64,000 nucleotides of DNA from Dyadobacter sp. CY345 (GCF_021502725.1 NZ_JAKFFS010000001.1:1736001-1800000); one strand, 5' to 3'; shown: positions 52,193 through 60,770, numbered from the stretch's first letter. Numbers and translations are program-made. Notes: generated by a model from the letters alone, not told the origin.

Positions 52193-53321
52193 CACCTATG
52201 ATTGCGCGATTATTGGTGGTGGTTTAGCCGGACTTTGTCTATCTATTCAACTGGCAGAGCATGGTATTTCAGTTGTTTTATTTGAGAAAAATCAATATCC
52301 TTTTCATAAAGTTTGCGGTGAATACATTTCCATGGAAAGCTGGGATTTTCTTGCGCGTTTAGGTATGCCGTTAAACGAACTTGATCTGCCCATTATCAAT
52401 GAACTGGGAATAAGTTCTGAGAAAGGATTTATGCTCAACCATCAACTCGGCTTAGGAGGTTTTGGTATCAGCCGTTTCACGCTTGATTCGCAGCTTGCAA
52501 AAATTGCAGCTGATAAAGGAGTGGAAATAGTACAAAATTGCAAGGTATACAACGTATCCGGGAGCGGTGTCGGAAATCGTCGAATCGAGACAACGCGGGG
52601 TTTGTTCGAATCGAAGATAATTTGCGGAAGTTATGGCAAATATACTCCGGCGTTTATCAATAGTGATCCGGATTTTAATAAAACCAAACAATCTGAATCT
52701 ACAAAATTTATCGGTGTTAAATATTATATCAATACTAACCTAGCCGCAAATCGCATAGAGCTGCATAATTTCCAAGATGGTTATTGCGGCATATCAAAAG
52801 TTGGCACCGGGGCATACTGCTTATGTTATCTAACCACTGCGAAAAATCTGCGTGAGAATGGGAATGATATCAAACAAATGGAAGGACAAATTCTATATAA
52901 AAATCCGTTGTTGAAACAATATTTTACTGAATCTGAGTTTGTGAATTCTCAGGCTATGGTTATTAGTAATATTCAATTTCAAAAGAAACAAACCTTGGTA
53001 AATGAAATATTTCTGCTAGGCGATTCGGCAGGTTCGATAACACCCTTGTGCGGTAATGGAATGAGTATGGGAATGCGGGCTTCCAAATTGTTGGCAGATC
53101 TGTTGATTCCCTATTTTGACGAAAAAATTACTTTAGGTGCCGCAGCTACGAATTATCAAAAGGCCTGGGATTATGCTTTTGAGAAGCGAATTAAATCAGG
53201 TTATTATCTTCAAAATCTGTTTGGCAAAAAAAATACAACGGATATTGCCCTGCGCGCGCTGAGCAAGTTTCCGTTGTTGATGAACAAATTGGTTTCCCTG
53301 ACGCACGGGGAAAAATTTTAA
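52176..53321 (+). CDS. FAD-dependent oxidoreductase (geranylgeranyl-reductase/hydroxylase type)
   Basis: The 381-residue flavoprotein has the Rossmann motif AIIGGGLAGLCLSIQLAEHG, the segment FHKVCGEYIS typical of geranylgeranyl reductase and related monooxygenases, and LLGDSAGSITPLCGNGMSMG for the FAD pyrophosphate. It could hydroxylate the phenolic ring to a quinol, as SrsC does, or reduce a prenyl chain. The gene overlaps the methyltransferase by 17 bases (or 8 if it starts at 52185). Its stop codon is interleaved with that of the convergent crtZ gene. Confidence 0.8.
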   Translation: MEPMSNTYDCAIIGGGLAGLCLSIQLAEHGISVVLFEKNQYPFHKVCGEYISMESWDFLARLGMPLNELDLPIINELGISSEKGFMLNHQLGLGGFGISRFTLDSQLAKIAADKGVEIVQNCKVYNVSGSGVGNRRIETTRGLFESKIICGSYGKYTPAFINSDPDFNKTKQSESTKFIGVKYYINTNLAANRIELHNFQDGYCGISKVGTGAYCLCYLTTAKNLRENGNDIKQMEGQILYKNPLLKQYFTESEFVNSQAMVISNIQFQKKQTLVNEIFLLGDSAGSITPLCGNGMSMGMRASKLLADLLIPYFDEKITLGAAATNYQKAWDYAFEKRIKSGYYLQNLFGKKNTTDIALRALSKFPLLMNKLVSLTHGEKF

Positions 53322-53824
53322 GCGCGCATCTGCGTTTTAGCACCTTGTTTCTGCTTATCAAGCGATGCTTTGGCTTCTCTGAAATATTTGAACGATACCC
53401 ATAACATACCGAAACATTCTCCCTCATGTTTGCCCAGATGTTTGTGGTGCACTTTATGCGCCCTTCTGATCGCTTTTAAATAAAATGATTCGGTATTTCT
53501 GAAAATCTTAAATCGCTGGTGAATGAAAACATCATGAACTAGAAAATAGGCCATACCATAAAGAGTGATTCCTGTACCGATCCAGAAAAGTGCGTTGAAA
53601 TCGTTCTGTACGCCGAGTAACAAACATAGGATTCCTGGGGTAGCGAAAATTAGGAAAAAGAAGTCGTTTTTCTCAAAAAAATCACCGTCATCTCTTTGAT
53701 GATGATCATGGTGTAAAAACCAGAACAAGCCGTGCATCAGATATTTATGTGCAAGCCAGGCAACGCATTCCATACCAACAAAAGTGGCAATCACAATCAA
53801 AATGTTAACAAAAACAGGACTCAT
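53318..53824 (-). CDS. crtZ: Beta-carotene hydroxylase (CrtZ-type, fatty acid hydroxylase superfamily)
   Basis: The 168-residue membrane di-iron enzyme shows the histidine clusters HKYLMHGLFWFLHHDHHQ, HDVFIHQRF and RAHKVHHKHLGKHEGECFGM, matching CrtZ-type hydroxylases. It adds 3-hydroxyl groups to beta-ionone rings, giving zeaxanthin from beta-carotene. It is the last gene of the carotenoid operon, 8 bases behind idi. No lycopene cyclase lies in this operon, so the cyclic substrate must be made by an enzyme encoded elsewhere or the enzyme acts on another carotenoid. Confidence 0.85.
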   Translation of the reverse strand: MSPVFVNILIVIATFVGMECVAWLAHKYLMHGLFWFLHHDHHQRDDGDFFEKNDFFFLIFATPGILCLLLGVQNDFNALFWIGTGITLYGMAYFLVHDVFIHQRFKIFRNTESFYLKAIRRAHKVHHKHLGKHEGECFGMLWVSFKYFREAKASLDKQKQGAKTQMRA

Positions 53825-53832
53825 AAAATCGT

Positions 53833-54348
53833 CTATAATTTAATTTTACTCAAAACTTCATCTAAACAAATTTTGAACCATTCGGTGTAACTACCGGGGT
53901 TTTTTATCATATCAGCCCGAAGTTCCCGAGGGCTGATATATTTATAATTCAATACTTCCTCCGCATTAATCTCAGGTTTTTCGTCTGAAACCGCCCAGAA
54001 AATATGATCGAGTTCATGTTCGATCAGGCCATTGTCCACCGCCGCCTGATATTGGAACGAGTATAAAAAGTTCAAGGGAGAATGTATTCCCATTTCCTCA
54101 TATAGTCGCCTTTTGGCGGCATTCACCGTACTTTCATTCGGATAGGGGTGGCTGCAACATGTGTTTGACCAAAGACCTTCTGAATGATATTTTCCAAATG
54201 CCCGCTGCTGAAGCAGGATTTCTCCCTTTGTATTAAAAATGAAGATTGAAAATGCACGATGCAAAGCACCTTTTTGATGTGCTTCGAGTTTCGGCATTAA
54301 ACCGATTTCATCATCATTCTCATTTACTAAAACAACCTGATTACTCAT
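53833..54348 (-). CDS. idi: Isopentenyl-diphosphate delta-isomerase type I
   Basis: The 171-residue Nudix-family enzyme has the active-site cysteine in SNTCCSHPYPNE and the metal-binding region AAKRRLYEEMGI, with the glutamates near LIEHELDHIFWA. It interconverts IPP and DMAPP. Its place between crtB and crtZ points to balancing the prenyl pool for carotenoids, and possibly for the UbiA reaction of the facing operon. The gap to crtB is 81 bases and to crtZ 8 bases. Confidence 0.9.
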   Translation of the reverse strand: MSNQVVLVNENDDEIGLMPKLEAHQKGALHRAFSIFIFNTKGEILLQQRAFGKYHSEGLWSNTCCSHPYPNESTVNAAKRRLYEEMGIHSPLNFLYSFQYQAAVDNGLIEHELDHIFWAVSDEKPEINAEEVLNYKYISPRELRADMIKNPGSYTEWFKICLDEVLSKIKL

Positions 54349-54429
54349 TCTGATCCGGATTTAGGTGTTATAAAAGCTAGGTGATACCTGACCTGCTTTT
54401 ATATTACTGATTATAACAACAAAAAATTG

Positions 54430-55266
54430 TCATAAAAGATCAAATTGATGACGAAATAATGACTGAAACATTAACCCGATTTTGTTATAATCAGGAATTC
54501 GGATCCGGGCTGTCATCACTTTTTCTGGTGGACATTCTTTGATACGGAGAAATAGTTTTTTGTAATAAAAATAAGCGAGATAAACGCCACGCCTCGCTCC
54601 GGCAGGCAGCTGTTTGATACCTATTAGCGCCTGGTCAAACTCTGCTTCAATTTCATCCTGAATTTTTGTTTTATCTTCAAATGTAAAATAGCGGAAATCG
54701 ATATCCGGGAAGTAATTTCGACCAAGTAATTGATAGTCAGCCATTAGATCACGCAAAAAGTTGACCTTCTGAAAAGCAGATCCAAGCTTCATCGCATACG
54801 GATGTAAATCATTGTAAGTGACATAATTGCCTTCTGTGAAAACTCTTAGACACATTAACCCTACTACTTCCGCCGAGCCCATAATATACTGATTGTAGGA
54901 ATCAACGGTATGCGTTGTTTTATATAAATCCATTTCCATACTTTTCAGAAAAGTATCGATCAATTCCCACTCAATATTATATTTATGAACTACTTCCTGA
55001 AAGCTGTTAAGAATTGGATTAATACTGATTTTCTGTTCTATTGCCTCAACTGTATCTTTCCTGATTTTATCAATTAAAAAATGTTTGTCATAGTCGTGAA
55101 AGCTGTCCACGATCTCATCAGCAAGGCGTACAAATCCATAAATGCCATAAATTGGTGCATGAAATTTCTTGTCAAGGAAGTTAATTCCCAAAGAAAAGGA
55201 CGTGCTGTATAATTGAGTTGTTTTCTTACTGCACGAAGCGGATAACGTATCAAAAATCACTTTCAT
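54430..55266 (-). CDS. crtB: Phytoene synthase
   Basis: The 278-residue enzyme shows the squalene/phytoene synthase features: YSTSFSLGINFLDKKFHAPI, the first aspartate region RLADEIVDSFHDYDK and the second NFLRDLMADYQLLGRNYFP. It condenses two geranylgeranyl diphosphates to 15-cis-phytoene. It follows crtI with a two-base gap, so the two are translated together. GGPP synthase is not in the window. Confidence 0.9.
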   Translation of the reverse strand: MKVIFDTLSASCSKKTTQLYSTSFSLGINFLDKKFHAPIYGIYGFVRLADEIVDSFHDYDKHFLIDKIRKDTVEAIEQKISINPILNSFQEVVHKYNIEWELIDTFLKSMEMDLYKTTHTVDSYNQYIMGSAEVVGLMCLRVFTEGNYVTYNDLHPYAMKLGSAFQKVNFLRDLMADYQLLGRNYFPDIDFRYFTFEDKTKIQDEIEAEFDQALIGIKQLPAGARRGVYLAYFYYKKLFLRIKECPPEKVMTARIRIPDYNKIGLMFQSLFRHQFDLL

Positions 55267-55268
55267 GG

Positions 55269-56777
55269 TTATTTATTTAGGAATTTAATAAGTTCATGAG
55301 CAGCGATCCTGCCCGATATTATGGATGGAGGCACGCCTGGTCCCGGCACTGTCAACTGGCCGGCATAGTATAAATTATCAACTTTTTTGCTCCTCATTTT
55401 TGGCTTGAAAAACGCCGTTTGCATCAGCGTATTTGCCAAACCATATGCATTCCCTTTGTAAGCATTATAATCGTTTACAAAATTTGACACCGAATAACTT
55501 CTCTTGTAAACAACATGCTCTCGCACATTCTCGCCTACAAATTTTTCTAGGCGTGTCATCAAAGTATTGTAATATTCTTCCTTAATTTCTTCTGTTTCAG
55601 TTAAACCAATGGCAATAGGCATCAAAACGAAAATATTCTCGCAGCCTTCCGGCGCTACGGACGGATCCGTTTTAGAAGGGCAACAAACATAAAATAACGG
55701 CTTGGTTGGCCATTTTTTCTCTTTGTAAATTTCAAAAGCATGCTGTTCGAAATCTTCGTCGAAAAATAGATTGTGATGCCTTAGCTTATCAATTTTCTTG
55801 TCAATGCCCAGATAAAAAAGCAGGCAGGACGGAGCAAAAGTCCGGTCCTCCCAATAATCTTCTTTGTAAGATCGAAAAGATTCGGGTAATAAACTATTTT
55901 CTATATGTTGATAATCAGCACTGCCAATGACGCCGTCAGTTGAGATAGACTTTCCGTTCGTATGAATATGGCTTATAGAGCCGGATTTGATTTCCAGGGA
56001 ATGAATCGGGTGCGAAGTCTCAAATTTCACTCCGCAATCTTCAGATATTTTTTTGAAAGCCTCGACTACTTTTCCAAATCCGCCCATGGGATAGAAAGTG
56101 CCTTGTTTGAGACCTGCAAAATTCATTAAACTATATAACGCCGGGGTATCTTTTGGCATGGCACCCAGGAAAAGGACCGGGAACTCAATGATCGCAAGCA
56201 ATCGTGGATCCTTGAAATACTGTCTGACGTGTTTGCTAAACGAGGAGAAAAGCTGAATTTTCAAGGCGTCGCGAAACAGTTTCAGGCTAATAAATTCGGT
56301 GATAGAATGACTGGGCTTGTAGACCATATCACCCATTCCAACCAGATATTTAAACTCTCCTTCGTCTATAAACTTGCGGAGTTTTGCAGCGCTTCCGGGT
56401 TCAATACTTTCAAAAAGCTCGCAGACGGACTCAAAATCGGCCGGGATGTCAAACACCTCATTTCCACCAAAAACTACCGCAAATCCCGGATCCAACTGTT
56501 TTAGGTCATAAAAATCAGCCGTTGTTTTACCGAATAAATTGAAATAACTTTCGTAAACGTCCGGCATCCAATACCAGCTCGGGCCCATATCAAATACGAA
56601 TCCATTACTTTCGAAGGAACGGGCGCGCCCGCCGATCGTCGCGTTTTTTTCGAAAATAGTAACGTCGATACCGTTTTGCGCCAACACTGCCGAGGCTGCC
56701 ATTCCTGCAAAACCGGAACCAATCACAGCAATTGTCGACTCTTTTTTATGCATGGAATTACTATTTCCCTGACTCAT
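55269..56777 (-). CDS. crtI: Phytoene desaturase
   Basis: The 502-residue FAD enzyme has the N-terminal dinucleotide motif AVIGSGFAGMAASAVLAQNG, the GGRARSFESNGFVFDMGPSW segment and the C-terminal YYAGQLTVPGPGVPPSIISG, all typical of CrtI. It desaturates phytoene stepwise to lycopene. The first ATG overlaps the regulator gene by 17 bases; the ATG at 56753 (MHKKESTIAVIG) would leave a short gap and is equally possible. It is the first structural gene behind the regulator. Confidence 0.9.
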   Translation of the reverse strand: MSQGNSNSMHKKESTIAVIGSGFAGMAASAVLAQNGIDVTIFEKNATIGGRARSFESNGFVFDMGPSWYWMPDVYESYFNLFGKTTADFYDLKQLDPGFAVVFGGNEVFDIPADFESVCELFESIEPGSAAKLRKFIDEGEFKYLVGMGDMVYKPSHSITEFISLKLFRDALKIQLFSSFSKHVRQYFKDPRLLAIIEFPVLFLGAMPKDTPALYSLMNFAGLKQGTFYPMGGFGKVVEAFKKISEDCGVKFETSHPIHSLEIKSGSISHIHTNGKSISTDGVIGSADYQHIENSLLPESFRSYKEDYWEDRTFAPSCLLFYLGIDKKIDKLRHHNLFFDEDFEQHAFEIYKEKKWPTKPLFYVCCPSKTDPSVAPEGCENIFVLMPIAIGLTETEEIKEEYYNTLMTRLEKFVGENVREHVVYKRSYSVSNFVNDYNAYKGNAYGLANTLMQTAFFKPKMRSKKVDNLYYAGQLTVPGPGVPPSIISGRIAAHELIKFLNK

Positions 56778-57666
56778 TTTGTGTTTTTAAAATTTGAATT
56801 AAACTTTCAATTGTGTATATCATTGTTATTCCTTTCCGTTCTGCGGTTTTGCCCATCACTTCATCCGATCCTGATATCAGAATTGAACAATCGGCAAAGT
56901 CCTTTGCCAGCTGGGTCAATAAGTTGTCAAATTCATTTTCAGGCTGATTTCTCACGAAAAATGAATACATATGAGTTGGACTGCACCGTTGGGCAACATT
57001 AGATAAATCATCATACGGAACACGCTGCCCAAGATAAACAACCTTTTTTCCATACTGCCTGATTAGGTAATAGGCGAAAAGAAGCCCTATTTCATGATCC
57101 TCCGATTCGTTTAAAAATAATATCCAGGTCTGATCTGCTTTTTCAGGCAACGGTAATTCTTCAATCGCTGAAAAAAGTTTCTGTTTGATCAGATTTGTCA
57201 AAAAGTGTTCCTGCGACGGAAGCAAATCATCCTTTATCCACATTAGTCCTGTGCGAACAAGTAGCGGATACATGATTTTAGTGTAGGTTTTGACCATACC
57301 AAAACGCTTAACCGAGTTGGAAAATAACTGATCAAAAAGTACTTGGTCATAGGTTGTTATTGCAATCAGTGCCTGATCGATGATCACTTCAACGTGTTTT
57401 TCGCTTTGAAATGACTCGGCAATTATCTTATCGATTTCCTCTGATAACTCATTATCGCTGAGTTTACTAATGTGGGATATTTTTCTGCCCCGCGTGATAA
57501 GCATACAAACATTTAGCAGTTTTTTTAGCTGCTGATCATCGTAAAACCGAATATTACTTTGTGTTCTTTCCGGCTCCAGCAGGCCATAGCGCTGCTCCCA
57601 AATCCGGATGGTATGTGCCTTCTGGTTGGTAATTCTTTCCAGATCTTTGATAGAATACAGAGCCAT
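56761..57666 (-). CDS. MerR family regulator with CarH-like cobalamin-binding domain
   Basis: The 301-residue protein has a MerR helix-turn-helix (4-70; IKDLERITNQKAHTIRIWEQ, RYGLLEPERTQSNIRFY), a helical bundle with W143-x9-E153-H154 (MWIKDDLLPSQEHF) as in the light-sensing domain of CarH, and a cobalamin-type Rossmann domain with His191 in SEDHEIG, in the place of the lower axial ligand of the DxHxxG motif (here ExHxxG). In CarH, adenosylcobalamin bound in the dark lets the protein repress carotenoid genes, and light releases it. Position directly ahead of crtI supports the same role. A 6+6 inverted repeat (57673-57700) lies just upstream. Confidence 0.85.
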   Translation of the reverse strand: MALYSIKDLERITNQKAHTIRIWEQRYGLLEPERTQSNIRFYDDQQLKKLLNVCMLITRGRKISHISKLSDNELSEEIDKIIAESFQSEKHVEVIIDQALIAITTYDQVLFDQLFSNSVKRFGMVKTYTKIMYPLLVRTGLMWIKDDLLPSQEHFLTNLIKQKLFSAIEELPLPEKADQTWILFLNESEDHEIGLLFAYYLIRQYGKKVVYLGQRVPYDDLSNVAQRCSPTHMYSFFVRNQPENEFDNLLTQLAKDFADCSILISGSDEVMGKTAERKGITMIYTIESLIQILKTQNESGK

Positions 57667-57864
57667 AATTCTGTTTAATGTTTTTTAAAAATAGTTAAAC
57701 GAATTATATAAATCAATTTTATTTTATGAAAACAGAAGCTTTCGGGCACAGGGGAAAATCGTTCGAGAACTATTTGTATGCTTCCTTTTCCTTCGTCTAT
57801 GTCACGCGTTAACAGATTTGAAAAGATTTTTTTAGTGTGGAGTAGGTTTTTTATAAAAAGTTGC

Positions 57865-57872
57865 TACATTTG
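57865..57872 (+). promoter_or_regulatory. Candidate -7 promoter element of the XRE/S24 gene
   Basis: TACATTTG matches TAnnTTTG exactly. It lies 46 bases before the ATG at 57919 and only 16 before the TTG at 57889, which favours the ATG as start. The -33 element is poor. Confidence 0.5.
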
Positions 57873-57918
57873 ATATTGAAAATATCTATTGATTGATTTC
57901 AAAAGTATCCGATACGTT

Positions 57919-58722
57919 ATGGCAGCTCAGCAATTATTTTGGTCAGGAAACATCAGGCATCTCCGTCTTCGTAAGAAAATGAGTCAGGAGACATTGGCCG
58001 AAAAACTGGGAATTTCCCGTGTAAAGCTCAATGCCCATGAAAGTGGCCGGACGGTGAACCCCACGGTGGAGGATCTGGTCAACACTTCCGAGTTTTTTAA
58101 AATGAGTATCGATTGTCTTCTCAAAATAGATCTGACTACGCTTACCGAGCAGAAGTTGCAGGATCTCGAAGATGGGAGTGAGGCCTATATGTCAGGTAGT
58201 AAAATCCGGGTACTGGCGATCACCGTAGATAAGGAAGAGGCAGAAAATGTGGAATATGTTCCGGTAAAAGCGAAAGCGGGATACCGTTCCGGATATAATG
58301 ACCCGGAATTTCTTGCAGGGCTGCCAAAATTTAACCTGCCGAACTTACCAAAAAACGGGACATTCCGTATGTTCCCGACGGTCGGGGATTCGATGTTGCC
58401 TGTTCCGGAAGGTAGTGATGTAATCACGCGGTACGTTCAGGATTGGCGGTTACTGAAAAAAGAAACGCCTTGTATCGTCATCTTAAAAGGCGATCAGGAT
58501 TTCGTATTCAAGCAGGTTACGATTAACGACGATGGAACCATGCTTCTGCAATCTTTCAATAAACAATATTTTGCTTATACGGTCCCTGTTTCCGATGTCA
58601 TTGAGCTTTGGGAATATTATAGTTTCCATAGTAAACAGCTTCCTGAGCCGCAAACCGATATGCAGCAGTTATTAAAAATGTTGCAGGAAGTTCAGCATGA
58701 AATCAAAGATTTGAAAAAATAA
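57919..58722 (+). CDS. LexA-like XRE/S24 transcriptional repressor
   Basis: The protein of about 267 residues has an N-terminal XRE helix-turn-helix (NIRHLRLRKKMSQETLAEKL, GISRVKLNAHESG) and a C-terminal S24 peptidase-like domain. Counting from the ATG at 57919, a possible cleavage site is Ala120-Gly121 (VPVKAKAGY), the serine is Ser158 in TVGDSMLPVPEGS, and the general-base lysine is Lys198 in FVFKQV, a serine-lysine distance of 40 close to LexA. This suggests a self-cleaving repressor, as in SOS or phage control. No phage genes surround it. Its C-terminal tail is a coiled coil (MQQLLKMLQEVQHEIKDLKK). Confidence 0.8.
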   Translation: MAAQQLFWSGNIRHLRLRKKMSQETLAEKLGISRVKLNAHESGRTVNPTVEDLVNTSEFFKMSIDCLLKIDLTTLTEQKLQDLEDGSEAYMSGSKIRVLAITVDKEEAENVEYVPVKAKAGYRSGYNDPEFLAGLPKFNLPNLPKNGTFRMFPTVGDSMLPVPEGSDVITRYVQDWRLLKKETPCIVILKGDQDFVFKQVTINDDGTMLLQSFNKQYFAYTVPVSDVIELWEYYSFHSKQLPEPQTDMQQLLKMLQEVQHEIKDLKK

Positions 58723-58748
58723 AGTCCATATTGGGTGTAGTATTAACG

Positions 58749-58792
58749 AATAGAAGCTCAGGGCTGATGACAGCCTTTGAGCTTCTATTTTG
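58749..58792. terminator. Bidirectional terminator between XRE/S24 and SDR genes
   Basis: AATAGAAGCTCA (58749-58760) pairs perfectly with TGAGCTTCTATT (58778-58789), with an inner GGCTG/CAGCC stem. It includes the stop codon of the minus-strand gene. Confidence 0.75.
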
Positions 58793-60203
58793 TGATGGCC
58801 GTGATCATCCCTCTGAAAATGAAGAAATGAAATGGTAATGATAAGTACCAGTATAGTCTTCCATAAAGTCCTTTTGGTCTAAATGTTGCCGTTTGCGTAA
58901 GGCGGTCGCCGTCTATCTTAAATTCGAGCCAGGCTTCTCCCGGCAATTTCATCTCAGCAAAAAGTAACAGACGTCCTTGTTTTTTATCTGCCAGTAAGAC
59001 CCGCCAAAAATCGAGTGTATCTCCGGCGTTGATATCTATTCCGGATGTTCTCCCTCTGCGCATACCAACGCCTCCGGCCAGTTTATCAAAATATCCCCTA
59101 AGTTGCCAAAGCCAGGTTGCGTAATACCAGCCAGTATGGCCGCCAATCGCCCAGATCCTTGATTGCGTATCCAGCCGGTTTTTAAATTTAAAGTTTTTTA
59201 CATCTTTGAAACATCCGTCAACCGGAACCTGCACATATTGAGAGAGTTTGGTATTAATTCGTCCGCTGATCAGAGAATCTTTCCAGCTTGATATAATTGC
59301 ATTTTGCTCGATTTTGGTAAAAGCTGCGGCAATGGCGTCATGATAGGACATGGGGTGCATGTCCAGCAACGTGGCCAATCTATTGTCATGGCAAACAACT
59401 TCCACGGTCATACTGTCAACAAGTTTTGTAGCGAGCGAAAACGTGGTTGACGTCACAAAATAAAGCCAGTAAGAAGAAAGTCTGGGTGTCAGAACCGGCA
59501 AAGTAATAATGTATCGTTTCAGCTTTCTGATCTCTGCATATTGCAGGAGCATTTGTCTATAGGTCAACACATCCGGGCCGCCGATGTCAAAACTTGATCC
59601 AAACGTTTTTTCATTAAATAATACCTTCTCCAGCATGGTGATCACATCTCGTATGCCGATGGGCTGCGATTTGGTTTGCAGCCATCTCGGCGTGATCATG
59701 ACTGGAAGTTTTTCTGTGAGGTCACGAATAATTTCGAAGGACGCACTGCCTGAGCCAATGATAATGCCGGCGCGCAAAGTCGTAAAGTTATAAGTTCCGC
59801 TTTTTAAAATATCCTCAACATTTTTCCGTGAGGCAAGATGTTTGGATAAATTCTGATCATTTATAATCCCGCTCAAATACACGATATGTTTTACGCGCGT
59901 CTTATTCATCCGGTTACGAAAATTTTCGGCGGACTGATCTTCCAGCTGCGCAAAATTTTTAGAGTTGGAGGACATCGAATGGATTAGATAATAAGCCCCG
60001 TCGATATCCTCTGGAATTTCATTCAAACTGGCGGGATTAAGAAAATCGATTTCTATAACGCTCACCTGATCGTGGTGTAAGTCCGGAATGGCAAATCTGC
60101 CTTTATCGCGTACACAGCAAACCACATGGTGCCCGTTTTCCACCAGCACGGGGAGTAATCTCTTTCCAATATATCCGGTAGCGCCTGTTAAAAGTATTTT
60201 CAT
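58785..60203 (-). CDS. SDR family oxidoreductase with C-terminal DUF2867 domain
   Basis: The 472-residue protein has an N-terminal atypical SDR domain (LLTGATGYIGKRLLPVLVEN, IVYLSGIINDQ, LRAGIIIGSGSASFEIIRDL) and, from about residue 310, a DUF2867 domain (WAIGGHTGWYYATWLWQLRG, DFWRVLLADKKQGRLLLFAE, GLYGRLYWYLSLPFHFFIFRGM). The combination is found in many bacteria; substrates are unknown, though a role in membrane lipid or quinone metabolism has been proposed for related SDRs. It is a single gene. Confidence 0.8.
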   Translation of the reverse strand: MKILLTGATGYIGKRLLPVLVENGHHVVCCVRDKGRFAIPDLHHDQVSVIEIDFLNPASLNEIPEDIDGAYYLIHSMSSNSKNFAQLEDQSAENFRNRMNKTRVKHIVYLSGIINDQNLSKHLASRKNVEDILKSGTYNFTTLRAGIIIGSGSASFEIIRDLTEKLPVMITPRWLQTKSQPIGIRDVITMLEKVLFNEKTFGSSFDIGGPDVLTYRQMLLQYAEIRKLKRYIITLPVLTPRLSSYWLYFVTSTTFSLATKLVDSMTVEVVCHDNRLATLLDMHPMSYHDAIAAAFTKIEQNAIISSWKDSLISGRINTKLSQYVQVPVDGCFKDVKNFKFKNRLDTQSRIWAIGGHTGWYYATWLWQLRGYFDKLAGGVGMRRGRTSGIDINAGDTLDFWRVLLADKKQGRLLLFAEMKLPGEAWLEFKIDGDRLTQTATFRPKGLYGRLYWYLSLPFHFFIFRGMITAITK

Positions 60204-60329
60204 ATGATCACTTTTTTTACTGATTATTGCGAAAGATCTTATCAGCCATACCTACGAAATCTTTGTCAAAAAAGATTTGATGTTTAAGCAGTATTAAATG
60301 TTACTAATCTGAGATAATGCCGTCTAATA

Positions 60330-60360
60330 TTTGCTTTATTGGAACAATAATGTAACGTTG
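60330..60360 (+). promoter_or_regulatory. Candidate promoter of the 98-residue protein gene
   Basis: TTTG at 60330-60333 and TAACGTTG at 60353-60360 are 19 bases apart, one base off the TAnnTTTG consensus, 91 bases before the ATG at 60452. Confidence 0.4.
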
Positions 60361-60451
60361 GATAAGTATTTTAACAATTTTCCATTGAATTGTCCGATAT
60401 TTTTATAATTTAAGTTATTTTTATATCAGCAAAATTAAAGACAAGATAGCC

Positions 60452-60748
60452 ATGGTGCATGAGAAGGTATTCACGTTAAAAAATCGGAGAGAAGTAAAGG
60501 TTATTTTTAAATCAATTCCGAATCCGATTACACAGAAATTAAAATTTGAATATGAAATTTTGATCCGGGAGCCGGGAGAAAAATCATTCCGAATTCCGAT
60601 TGGGATCAGTCATCCTAAATACTGGAAATTACAGAAATCATCCAAAGAACAGGGCTTTGAATTGATATTAACGTATAGCGGAATTAGCCGCAGGCATCTG
60701 CTTGAAGTGGAGAGGGAATTTAACAGCCTTTTTTTGATACCAGCCTGA
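60452..60748 (+). CDS. Small hypothetical protein (98 aa)
   Basis: A soluble 98-residue protein with alternating beta-like segments (KVFTLKNRREVKVIFKSIPN, KLKFEYEILIREPGEKSFRI) and a helical end (RRHLLEVEREFNSLF). No family is recognised. It has its own candidate promoter and a strong terminator, so it appears to be an independent gene. Confidence 0.6.
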   Translation: MVHEKVFTLKNRREVKVIFKSIPNPITQKLKFEYEILIREPGEKSFRIPIGISHPKYWKLQKSSKEQGFELILTYSGISRRHLLEVEREFNSLFLIPA

Positions 60749-60770
60749 TCACTAGACTTCAATTTATTTC

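Noticed and set aside
52176..53321. FAD oxidoreductase as a lycopene cyclase (CrtY)
   Set aside because: The KVCGEYIS and GDSAGSITP motifs fit geranylgeranyl reductase and hydroxylase flavoproteins, and the gene belongs to the polyketide operon on the other strand.
49550..57666. Flexirubin (aryl polyene) gene cluster
   Set aside because: No type II ketosynthases, acyl carrier proteins or aromatic ammonia-lyase; the PKS is type III and the pigment genes are carotenoid.
57889..58722. Prophage repressor region
   Set aside because: Despite the S24 repressor, no integrase, structural, lysis or att-like sequences are found around it.
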